From Neokomagataea thailandica NBRC 106555 (GTDB lineage Bacteria; Pseudomonadota; Alphaproteobacteria; Acetobacterales; Acetobacteraceae): a stretch of DNA of 64,000 bases. A program made the position numbers and the translations under genes. The DNA is taken from assembly GCF_001598495.1 (NCBI RefSeq), contig NZ_BCZB01000003.1, forward strand, positions 62,001-126,000, read 5' to 3'. Every line of letters begins with the position of its first letter. Within the stretch, counting starts at the first letter, position 1. Under the pieces are notes generated by a model that saw nothing but the letters and a program-made list of their open reading frames with translations, made no database searches and was not told the DNA's origin. This document shows, piece after piece, positions 27,506-34,973 of this stretch.

Positions 27506-28651
27506 CTAGTATAGGTCGACCTCTAACGGGAATACCGTGGCTTGGGCTGCTGGCCATGCTATCGTCGTCTGAGTGCCATTTTTGGGAATTTTTTGCGCCT
27601 GTATGGGCGGACGATGTATTTCGATATCAGTTCCATCAGCACATCGTACTTTCATGCGGATATGGTCGCCAAGGTGAAGAGTCTCAATAAGGGTGCCTTG
27701 TACTGGCGGAAGCTCGTCGTCACTGGAAATCAGGTTTTTTCCAAAAAATGGGGAGATACGGTCTGGGCGCACACATACCATACACGTATCGCCAATATGT
27801 AATTTATGAGCGTGCTCATGCAGCGAAGAGCTTGCTTCCACAACACCGCCACAGGCTAAATGCACCGTATAAATATCATCATACTCATCAGTGATTTGGC
27901 CGGTAAGGGCATTGGCATTGCCAAACAATGTTGCAACATAAGCGCTGATTGGGCGCTCATATAATATGGACGCTGGTGCTGACTGTAATAGCGTGCGGCC
28001 ATTAAAGAGGGCTATGATACCATCAGAACGTAATGCAATTTCTTGACGCCCCTCTGAACGAATAATGCTTAATCCCAATGCTCTTTGCAGACGGGTTAGT
28101 AAGGCTTCCACTCGCCGTGCAGCAGGCACAGTGAGGCTTGAAAGGGGGTCGTCCAGTAATAATACATCTCCCTTGTACGCAAGGGCTCGGGCTAGTTTTG
28201 TGCGCAGTTGTTTTTCAGTAGAGAGCATTTTGGGTAGAAGCGTAGCAACATCATCAAGACCCAACAGAGAGATCAGATGCGCGGTGTTCGCTGCGGCCGT
28301 TCCTTTGTCCTGCTGCTGCGCTCGACACGCAAAGTTGATATTCGCTCGTACAGTAAGGTGCGGAAAGAGCGGATCTCGTTCACTTACTAAAGCGATGCGG
28401 CGCTTGCCCGCAGGGCAGGGTGTGATATCGACCCCATTCAAGGTGAGGCGGCCACCGATACAAGGTTGAAAACCTGCGATAATATCGAGAAGTAGCGCGA
28501 GCGCGGCCATATCGGTTCCTAGAAGAACCAGCGTTTCACCTTTTATCAATTCAAGATCGCAAGCCTTATCCTGAAGGCCGATACGCAAATTCTCCACCTT
28601 GAAGAGGGCGGAAGGGGCGGGTTTGTGCGTGTTCTGAAGGCGGGCGACCAT
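27506..28651 (-). CDS. ABC-transporter ATP-binding protein homologue with degenerate nucleotide-binding motifs
   Basis: A 381-residue protein that aligns by eye along the whole length of PotA-type ATPases, including a C-terminal TOBE region (DTCMVCVRPDRISPF). The key motifs are altered. Walker A at residues 45-52 reads GTDMAALA and lacks the Lys and Ser/Thr. The Q-loop has SER where Gln is expected. The signature at 143-147 reads LSTEK instead of LSGGQ, and the switch His near 200 is absent. Walker B (VLLLDDPLSSL) is kept. The frame is fully open, so this is not simple decay. It heads the minus-strand set with the binding protein and short permease. ATP hydrolysis is doubtful. Confidence 0.75.
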   Translation of the reverse strand: MVARLQNTHKPAPSALFKVENLRIGLQDKACDLELIKGETLVLLGTDMAALALLLDIIAGFQPCIGGRLTLNGVDITPCPAGKRRIALVSERDPLFPHLTVRANINFACRAQQQDKGTAAANTAHLISLLGLDDVATLLPKMLSTEKQLRTKLARALAYKGDVLLLDDPLSSLTVPAARRVEALLTRLQRALGLSIIRSEGRQEIALRSDGIIALFNGRTLLQSAPASILYERPISAYVATLFGNANALTGQITDEYDDIYTVHLACGGVVEASSSLHEHAHKLHIGDTCMVCVRPDRISPFFGKNLISSDDELPPVQGTLIETLHLGDHIRMKVRCADGTDIEIHRPPIQAQKIPKNGTQTTIAWPAAQATVFPLEVDLY

Positions 28652-28728
28652 GAAACTTCCCGTGGCGATAAGGCGTTAAGATCAAAGAGAATGCCACGTC
28701 TAGGGCACTCATACGTGAGGATTTGAAC

Positions 28729-29007
28729 ATGAGCGAAGATCGCGTCAAGGAAAACGTCGAACAGGTGCGCTATGAAGCACAAGAACATATTGAAAGTTTG
28801 CGTGCGCAGGTGGAGCAGGTGTTAAAAGATATTGTGACCCCTAATCTGTTGAAAGCTGCGGATAAAACGGATGTGGCCGTTGCAAATGCGCGGAAATTCA
28901 AGGATTATGAAATTGAAAATGTATCGACGCGTGTACGCGCTCAACCAATCGCGGCTATTTTAATTTCTGCAGCTATTGGTTTTGTGGCTGGTCGTTTTTC
29001 ACGGTAA
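28729..29007 (+). CDS. DUF883 (YqjD/ElaB-type) membrane-anchored protein
   Basis: A 92-residue protein with a long charged helical N-terminal part (VKENVEQVRYEAQEHIESLR) and a single C-terminal membrane helix ending GFVAGRFSR, the signature of DUF883 proteins. In E. coli relatives bind ribosomes at the inner membrane in stationary phase; whether that holds here is unknown. I chose the ATG at 28729, 8 bases after a gagg ribosome-binding site. It is divergent from the degenerate ABC ATPase and followed by a holin-like membrane protein. Confidence 0.82.
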   Translation: MSEDRVKENVEQVRYEAQEHIESLRAQVEQVLKDIVTPNLLKAADKTDVAVANARKFKDYEIENVSTRVRAQPIAAILISAAIGFVAGRFSR

Positions 29008-29084
29008 AGTCCGTTTTCTGGCCTTTCCGTTCTAACGACCACGAGAGCGCTGCCCGTCTTGTCAAGAAAGGTTGTTAACCCTTC

Positions 29085-29519
29085 ATGAAACCGCTTGAAC
29101 TTGGTCAAGAAGTCCTTTCCGCACAAGGGCAAATCCTTTCACGAACTGCTTTGCGTGTTGCGCGGCGTGCTGCTTTTGGCGTTGTTGCGCTGACATTCCT
29201 CTTTTTCTTCGTGATTGCTTTACACGGTCTCCTTTGGGCATTGTGTTTAGATGTGGCGGGTTTGAGCCACGTGAAAGCTGCCTTGTGCGTGCTTGGTTTT
29301 GATTTCTTCTTTATCGTATTGTTTGGCGCTTTGGCGGCATGGTCAATTCCAGACTTGGTAACGATTGAAGCGCGTATTCGTCGAGATCGTAAGTTAATGG
29401 AATTGAAGCAAGCTATTGCGTTGTCTACCCTTACGGGTATTTTACTCGGCCCCGTAGGGCGAGGAACGGCGGGAGGGGTATTCTCACTGTTTAAGAAAAT
29501 TCTGCGCCGTAAAGGCTAA
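29085..29519 (+). CDS. Holin-superfamily-III-like membrane protein (DUF1469/YqjE-like)
   Basis: A 144-residue protein with two strong membrane segments (about residues 28-55 and 65-90) and a basic C-terminus (FKKILRRKG). Proteins of this kind lie next to DUF883 genes in many proteobacteria as YqjD-YqjE pairs, which fits the position 77 bases after the DUF883 gene. The name holin is historical; a lysis role is not supported here. It ends in a strong terminator that overlaps its stop codon. Confidence 0.72.
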   Translation: MKPLELGQEVLSAQGQILSRTALRVARRAAFGVVALTFLFFFVIALHGLLWALCLDVAGLSHVKAALCVLGFDFFFIVLFGALAAWSIPDLVTIEARIRRDRKLMELKQAIALSTLTGILLGPVGRGTAGGVFSLFKKILRRKG

Positions 29520-29554
29520 CAAGTAAGGGGGCTTTAAGGCCCCCTTACTTGTTT
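29518..29554 (+). terminator. Strong Rho-independent terminator
   Basis: A 15-base perfect stem (29518-29532 with 29539-29553) includes a GGGGGC/GCCCCC core with a 6-base loop. It overlaps the stop codon of the holin-like gene and ends in a short T run. Its near symmetry also allows action on the opposite strand. Confidence 0.85.
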
Positions 29555-29579
29555 GTAGTCTTGAGGAAAGCACAGAATC

Positions 29580-29774
29580 ATGCTCGCAGAGTTTGATATT
29601 TTTGGGGTCTTTGTAGCCCCTATTTCGGTATACGCACTTATTGCCCTAATCATTACGTTGGTTTTAAGGCGTATTCTTTGGAAAACAGGCATTTTATCAT
29701 GGTTTTGGCATGTGCCACTTTTTGAAATTGCTTTCTTTGTTTGTACATTGTGCTTATTGCTGATGTACGTATAA
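29580..29774 (+). CDS. DUF1656 small membrane protein (AaeX-like)
   Basis: A 64-residue protein with two membrane helices. The N-terminal EFDIFGVFVAPISVYALIAL is the hallmark of DUF1656 proteins. Members such as AaeX accompany HlyD-family adaptor proteins in aromatic-acid efflux systems. It begins 25 bases after the terminator, followed by the HlyD and NodT genes, so the three form one efflux operon. No FUSC-type pump (AaeB) gene is beside it. Confidence 0.85.
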   Translation: MLAEFDIFGVFVAPISVYALIALIITLVLRRILWKTGILSWFWHVPLFEIAFFVCTLCLLLMYV

Positions 29775-29846
29775 AGGTTAAGAGATTGGATTACATCGCA
29801 AGACAGTCCATGCTGACTTGTAAGACTACGTTAGGATGAAGGGGCC

Positions 29847-30758
29847 ATGCACCGCCTCCGCCGTATTTCAAGTTTTGTGTTAACATTCCTCGTTGTTGTT
29901 GCCGCTCTCATACTGGGGCGCGTGATGTGGCAAATTTACGAGCTTTCTCCTTGGACCCGTGATGGGCGGGTGCGTGTATATGTTGTTAATGCAGCCCCTG
30001 AAGTCTCAGGCACAGTCATCTCCGTTCCTGTTATTGATAACCAGTATGTCCATCGTGGTGACCCGCTCTTTGTGCTGGACCCTCTGCGTTTCCGGCTTGA
30101 TATTGCCTCCGCACGAGCAAAATTGGCTCAAGTAAAAGCAGAGCTTGCCTTGCGGGAAGCTGATGCCCGACGCCGCCACGGCTTAGGGGGGTTAGTCTCG
30201 GCCGAAGAGGAAGAAGACTTTAACGCTCGCGTAGATGTGCAAAAAGGCTATGTCGATGCCGCCAAGGCAGCCTTAGATACGGCTGAGTTGAACCTACAGC
30301 GCTCAACCGTATATGCATCAGTTGATGGTTACGTAACGAACCTGAATTTGCGCGTAGGGAATTACGCGCATGCTGGTCAATCGGGGATGGCTATTATTGA
30401 TGCTCATTCTTTTTGGATTAATGGCTATTTTGAAGAGACTAAACTCCATGGTGTTCGCTTAGGTGATCACGCTTCTGTAAAGCTTATGGGGTATCATGAT
30501 CTTGCTTCGGCACATGTTGTGAGTATTGGTCGAGGTATTAATGATGAAAATGGCACTTCTGACCATTTGGGTTTGCCGGATGTGAATCCTATTTTTACGT
30601 GGGTTCGTCTCGCGCAACGTATCCCTGTTAGGCTGGAATTCGACCGTGTGCCAGACAGCGTTACGCTGGTAGCAGGTATGACAGGAACAATTACCATCGG
30701 TGATACCCCTCATGGTATGCATGGTCGCTTGACCACTTGGCTACAGAATCATCTTTAA
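29847..30758 (+). CDS. HlyD-family periplasmic adaptor of an efflux pump (AaeA/EmrA-like)
   Basis: A 303-residue membrane-fusion protein. It has an N-terminal membrane anchor (residues 8-28), then a lipoyl/barrel-sandwich domain (SGTVISVPVIDNQYVHRGDP near 50-70). A helical hairpin at about 85-140 and the second lipoyl half (TVYASVDGYVTNLNLRVGNYA) follow. The C-terminal barrel contains VTLVAGMTGTITIG. It links an inner-membrane pump to the NodT-like outer-membrane channel encoded two bases downstream. Confidence 0.88.
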   Translation: MHRLRRISSFVLTFLVVVAALILGRVMWQIYELSPWTRDGRVRVYVVNAAPEVSGTVISVPVIDNQYVHRGDPLFVLDPLRFRLDIASARAKLAQVKAELALREADARRRHGLGGLVSAEEEEDFNARVDVQKGYVDAAKAALDTAELNLQRSTVYASVDGYVTNLNLRVGNYAHAGQSGMAIIDAHSFWINGYFEETKLHGVRLGDHASVKLMGYHDLASAHVVSIGRGINDENGTSDHLGLPDVNPIFTWVRLAQRIPVRLEFDRVPDSVTLVAGMTGTITIGDTPHGMHGRLTTWLQNHL

Positions 30759-30760
30759 AT

Positions 30761-32266
30761 ATGCGCTCTTTTCATTGTTTAACTGTTTTCGGTTGTGTGG
30801 CTCTTCTGAGTGTTGGAGGGTGCCGTGTAGGGCCTAATTTTACGCCCGATCACTTTACACCGCCGTCAGCTTTCACGGATCAGGGTAAGCCGATAACGGC
30901 TGAAGAAAGAGCGCGGACGGAAGCTGCTCTTAAAGATTGGTGGCGTCTCTTCAAAGACCCAATTTTAGATAATCTGGTGCAGAGCGCCATCAAAGGGAAT
31001 TACAACCTTCAAATCGCCGCACAACACGTTGTTGTAGAACAAGCATTGCGGCGTGAAGCTGCATCAGCGTGGTATCCACAGTTAGATGCAACTGCGGGCG
31101 GTGGCGATGATCGTTATTCTATTTCTGTCGATAACTGGCCCTTGCGTCCAGGTAACCCTGCGAACCAACCACATGCCTCCGTTCTAACATATGGAGCTCG
31201 TGCCAGTTGGGAAATTGACCTTTTCGGTCATATTAGCCGCCAAGTTGAAGCGCAGTCACATGAAATTACGGTGTCCGTCGAAGAGCAGCGCGCTTTACTT
31301 GTTGCTATATTATCTGAACTCGCCTCTGATTATGTGGCCCTAAGAGGGGTTCAGGCACGCTTAGATGTTGTAGAACATGATATCGGCATTGCTTCTGACA
31401 CGCTCGCCCTAACACAGCGTTTATATACAAAAGGGTTGGCCAATTCTTTAGATGTTGCGCAAGTGACAGCAAGTCAGCGCATGGATGAAGCACGCATTCC
31501 GCCGCTACATGCTGAGCAAGATCGTCTCATTCACGCGATCGCTGTGTTAACGGGTGAAATGCCGGGTTCATTGGAAAATACGTTAAAACAAAGACGCCCA
31601 ATGCCTGAAGTGCCTGAACTGCCAGCAGCACTGCCGTCTGAAGTTATCGCGCAGCGTGCTGATATCCGAGCGCAAGAAGCGCGTTATGCTGCGGCGACTG
31701 CGCGTGTCGGTGTGGCTGTTACGCAGCTTTATCCACGCTTTGTGATTCCTATGACGTTTAATCCGAATGCTTCAGCGATGTACCAAGCCTTTCAGCTTGG
31801 TGCTATGAGCTGGAGTGTGATGATGTTGGCATCTGTGCCTTTAATGCATGGCGGACGAAATAACGCTGCCATTATTCAAGCACATGCTGAAGCTGAGGCT
31901 GATCGCCTATCCTATAGACAAACAGTACTTAAATCATTTCAAGAAGTAGAAGACTCATTAAGTGATTGGGAACAAGACGAAGAACTTGTTAAGCACTACG
32001 AGCAGGCTGTACACGCTTCGAAGCTTGCACAGAGTAGAGCGCAGAAACGTTATACTGTCGGTCTGACAAGTATTTTAGATGTTTTATCGACCAACCGGTT
32101 GGCACTCCGTGCTGAAGAAAGCCGTACACTAGCTCAAGCAGCACGTTTGCGTGATGCGGTAACATTATACACAGCTATTGGTGCGGGCTGGCAAGGGTAT
32201 AAGCCCCCTGAGCTTCCTGTAAGTTTAAAACAACAGAGTATTTGGGCGCGTGCTTTCTCACCATAA
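30761..32266 (+). CDS. NodT-family outer-membrane efflux lipoprotein
   Basis: A TolC-like outer-membrane factor of 501 residues. The ATG at 30761 gives a lipoprotein signal peptide with lipobox LSVGGC near residue 21, so I prefer it to the earlier in-frame TTG at 30737. Two repeats of the outer-membrane-factor fold follow, with motifs such as WWRLFKDPILDNLV, RASWEIDLFGHISRQVEAQ and GLTSILDVLSTNRLALRAEESRT. It starts 2 bases after the adaptor stop and completes the export path for the efflux operon. Confidence 0.9.
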   Translation: MRSFHCLTVFGCVALLSVGGCRVGPNFTPDHFTPPSAFTDQGKPITAEERARTEAALKDWWRLFKDPILDNLVQSAIKGNYNLQIAAQHVVVEQALRREAASAWYPQLDATAGGGDDRYSISVDNWPLRPGNPANQPHASVLTYGARASWEIDLFGHISRQVEAQSHEITVSVEEQRALLVAILSELASDYVALRGVQARLDVVEHDIGIASDTLALTQRLYTKGLANSLDVAQVTASQRMDEARIPPLHAEQDRLIHAIAVLTGEMPGSLENTLKQRRPMPEVPELPAALPSEVIAQRADIRAQEARYAAATARVGVAVTQLYPRFVIPMTFNPNASAMYQAFQLGAMSWSVMMLASVPLMHGGRNNAAIIQAHAEAEADRLSYRQTVLKSFQEVEDSLSDWEQDEELVKHYEQAVHASKLAQSRAQKRYTVGLTSILDVLSTNRLALRAEESRTLAQAARLRDAVTLYTAIGAGWQGYKPPELPVSLKQQSIWARAFSP

Positions 32267-32348
32267 ATGGTAACAAAAGCTTTGTTTTTCTATTGAAACT
32301 GAACTCTAAACACCACAAATTGCGGTCAGATATAATGAAGGTACGACG

Positions 32349-32513
32349 ATGAGCAATCACTATGACGAGCACCCGGTGGAAGATTTTTTAAAGCCAAAAA
32401 TTGCCTCTCTGATCAATGAGGCGCGTGCTGCAGGGTATCCTCAAGACGTTATCGTGGCGGTATTGATTGATTTGTTAGACAATGACACATGCGAAGGAGG
32501 CCCGGCATTATGA
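32349..32513 (+). CDS. Conserved-looking small protein coupled to the DnaJ-like gene, function unknown
   Basis: A 54-residue frame begins at ATG 32349 and ends at 32513. Its stop overlaps the start codon of the CbpA-like gene (ATGA at 32510). The sequence is acidic and helical, for example VEDFLKPKIASLINEARAAG then VIVAVLIDLLDND. The gaaggagg that serves the next gene lies inside its 3' end. Overlap and coding character support a real, translationally coupled gene. I do not recognise a family. Possible roles include a co-chaperone modulator comparable in position to CbpM, but no similarity to CbpM is evident. Confidence 0.55.
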   Translation: MSNHYDEHPVEDFLKPKIASLINEARAAGYPQDVIVAVLIDLLDNDTCEGGPAL

Positions 32514-33391
32514 AGGACCCTTATGCCATCTTGGGAATTAATAAAAGCGCAACAGATAAAGATATTCGCAGTGCGTATCGTCGTTTAGCAAAACAATATC
32601 ATCCAGATCACAATCCCAATAATGTAGAAGCAGAAGAAAAATTCAAAGCTGTGGGGCAGGCCTATAATATCCTTGGCGATAAGGAGAAGCGTGAGCAATT
32701 TGATCGAGGAGAAATTGGCGCTGACGGTCAAGCTCATGGTCCGTTCGGTGCAGGAGGGTTTGGTAGTAGACAGGGCTTCCATCAGGAAGATTTAGGTTCA
32801 TTCTTTTCTGATATGTTCGGGGGTGGTTTCAGCGGTGATTTCCAAGCTGGTGGAACCGCAGGGCGCCGCACTTCAAAAGGCTCCGACCGACGTTACGAAG
32901 TGAGCATTACTTTCGTACAAGCAATACTAGGAACGACATTAGATCTTGCTCTTGGGGAGGGTGGACATACAGAAGTTAAAGTACCGCCAGGGCTGGAGGA
33001 TGGACAAACGTTACGCGTGCGTGGGAAAGGGGCACCGGGCCGAACAATGCGGCCGGGGCAACCTGGTATTCCAGGAGACGCTCTTATTACAGTTTCTGTA
33101 AAAGAGGATGCGCGCTTTACCCGAAGTGGGCGCAATATCCGCATGGTACAAAGCGTACCACTCAAAATTGCTGTCCTAGGTGGTAAGGTTACAATAGATA
33201 CGCCAGCCGGTGCTGTAACCGTAAAAATCCCTAAGCACTCGGATAGTGGTAAAATTCTACGTTTAGGCGGACGCGGCGTTGGAGCATCACGTCAGAACCC
33301 TGCTGGAGATTTGTTGGTAACATTACAAATTCAAGTTGGGGATTTGGCTACGGAATTAGAGCCATTTTTAGAAAGTCTTCCGGAGGCGTAG
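32510..33391 (+). CDS. DnaJ-class molecular chaperone, CbpA-like
   Basis: A 293-residue co-chaperone for DnaK. The J-domain occupies residues 1-65 with the HPD motif in KQYHPDHNPNN. A Gly/Phe-rich linker runs from about 75 to 125 (FGGGFSGDFQAGG), then two C-terminal substrate-binding domains. There is no Cys-rich zinc domain, which distinguishes it from DnaJ itself and points to CbpA. The ATG at 32510, 9 bases after gaaggagg, is preferred to an earlier start at 32489. Confidence 0.9.
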   Translation: MKDPYAILGINKSATDKDIRSAYRRLAKQYHPDHNPNNVEAEEKFKAVGQAYNILGDKEKREQFDRGEIGADGQAHGPFGAGGFGSRQGFHQEDLGSFFSDMFGGGFSGDFQAGGTAGRRTSKGSDRRYEVSITFVQAILGTTLDLALGEGGHTEVKVPPGLEDGQTLRVRGKGAPGRTMRPGQPGIPGDALITVSVKEDARFTRSGRNIRMVQSVPLKIAVLGGKVTIDTPAGAVTVKIPKHSDSGKILRLGGRGVGASRQNPAGDLLVTLQIQVGDLATELEPFLESLPEA

Positions 33392-33413
33392 AGGTCCTTT
33401 TATATTTTTGCCT

Positions 33414-33442
33414 CTTGTCGCCAGGGCTCTGTTTGGCGCAAG
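33414..33442 (+). terminator. Possible terminator after the CbpA-like gene
   Basis: An imperfect 9-10-base inverted repeat (cttgtcgcca and tggcgcaag arms) lies about 25 bases after the stop. The T run is weak. Confidence 0.35.
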
Positions 33443-33477
33443 GTGTAATGAGATTTTTAATTTAGGATTTCAACGCC

Positions 33478-34923
33478 TTGCAGCCAAAAATAGTGCCGAC
33501 TTCTCTTCAACGGCATCGTGGATTTTCAGTCGTACTTGCCATTGAGTTGTGGGAACGCTTTGGTTTTTATGGCATGCAGGCTGTACTCACCATCTTTATG
33601 GTTGAGCAGCTTCACCTGAGTGATTACCGTGTCAATATGCTCTTAGGAGCATCATCCGCTTTAATGTATATTATGCCCGTTTTAGGCGGTGCTCTTGGGG
33701 ATCGCGTAATTGGTTCTCGTCGTGCCATGTTGGTTGGCGCTTTAGGGCTTATGTTAGGTTATGTGTGTTTAGCTCTCCTGCCACAATCTCTGACGTATCT
33801 GTGCATCTCTTTATCGTTTATTTCTGTTGGCAATGGTCTTTTTAAGCCCAATGCGGGAAACATCGTCAGAAAAATATATGAAGGAGATAATGAATTGTTG
33901 GATACTATATTCACAATATATTATATGTGCGTAAATATAGGTTCAACTATATCCATTTTACTTATGCCTTGGATACAGTCTTATTTTGGTCCGAGATCAG
34001 CATTTTTATTTTGTGCTATAGGATTGTTGATTGGGATATTATATTATTGTATCAAATCATCTCATTTAGACATTTTGAATTTAGAGAATTATAAGAAGAA
34101 AAATACAAAAAACATCATCTCTGTTATTTTTGGAGCCTTTCTCTCTGTTATTGTATGCAATGTTATTCTGCAAAATGCTTGGGTTGCCCAAAAAGGGATT
34201 ATTTTATCTGCAACATTGGTATTTTTATTTTGGATATTTATTTATATAAAATCAAAAGAAGAAGAAAGGAAAAAACTTATTATAAGCTATTTTTTATCTA
34301 TTTTGGGATCTTTTTATTATATTTTCTACCAGCAGAGCATTACCTCCTTGACGCTTTATACAATGAGAGATGTTTCTGGTGATTTTACGCTTTGTGGAAA
34401 AACTTTATGGCATTTTACGCCGGGACAATTTCAGTCTTTGAATCCGATGTGGATACTTTTATTAAGCCCCTTACTTGCTTGGTTATATCAAAAGATCGGT
34501 AAAATACAAAAAAATCCAAGTATTTTACAAAAAATGCTCATCGGATATGGTGTATTGTCTTTGGCATTTTATTTATGGTGGCAATCTAGTCTGAAGGGAG
34601 GAAATCATATTTCTCCATGGGTTATGGTGGGGGGCTATGGATGCATGTCTATGGCGGAATTATTAACGGGCGGTTTAGGATTGGCTGTCGTCGCGCGCTA
34701 TACCCCCGCTCGATTGGGGGGGGTAGTAAGTGGATCTGTGTATGCTCTTTGGGGTATTGCGATGTATGTAGGGAGTATCATTGCTAACCTCGTAAGTGAT
34801 TCATCTAGAACCCTTATAGGAGCGGCGATATATGCAGATCTTTTTAGAGAGTTATGCTTCGCCTCCATGATAATTTTTCTCTCAGGCATTGTATTGCATA
34901 AGTTGGGGGGTATATTTTTCTAG
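33478..34923 (+). CDS. POT/PTR-family proton-dependent peptide transporter
   Basis: A 481-residue polytopic protein that imports di- and tripeptides with protons. The family motif ExxERFxYYG appears as ELWERFGFYGMQA near residue 25, and the second signature region is FISVGNGLFKPNAGNIV near 120. The start is a TTG at 33478; a GTG at 33493 is an alternative. The first 130 codons and the last 150 have composition like neighbouring genes, while the middle (about 33.88-34.55 kb) is very AT-rich with many Lys, Ile and Tyr. This suggests a mosaic or a foreign source. Confidence 0.85.
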   Translation: MQPKIVPTSLQRHRGFSVVLAIELWERFGFYGMQAVLTIFMVEQLHLSDYRVNMLLGASSALMYIMPVLGGALGDRVIGSRRAMLVGALGLMLGYVCLALLPQSLTYLCISLSFISVGNGLFKPNAGNIVRKIYEGDNELLDTIFTIYYMCVNIGSTISILLMPWIQSYFGPRSAFLFCAIGLLIGILYYCIKSSHLDILNLENYKKKNTKNIISVIFGAFLSVIVCNVILQNAWVAQKGIILSATLVFLFWIFIYIKSKEEERKKLIISYFLSILGSFYYIFYQQSITSLTLYTMRDVSGDFTLCGKTLWHFTPGQFQSLNPMWILLLSPLLAWLYQKIGKIQKNPSILQKMLIGYGVLSLAFYLWWQSSLKGGNHISPWVMVGGYGCMSMAELLTGGLGLAVVARYTPARLGGVVSGSVYALWGIAMYVGSIIANLVSDSSRTLIGAAIYADLFRELCFASMIIFLSGIVLHKLGGIFF

Positions 34924-34973
34924 TATGAAGGGTTAATTTTTTTGTATGAGTGCGCTATGAGGTCTTTAAGTTA

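Noticed and set aside
29085-29519. A phage lysis cassette suggested by the holin-like protein
   Set aside because: There is no endolysin or phage context. Pairing with a DUF883 gene is the common YqjD/YqjE housekeeping arrangement.
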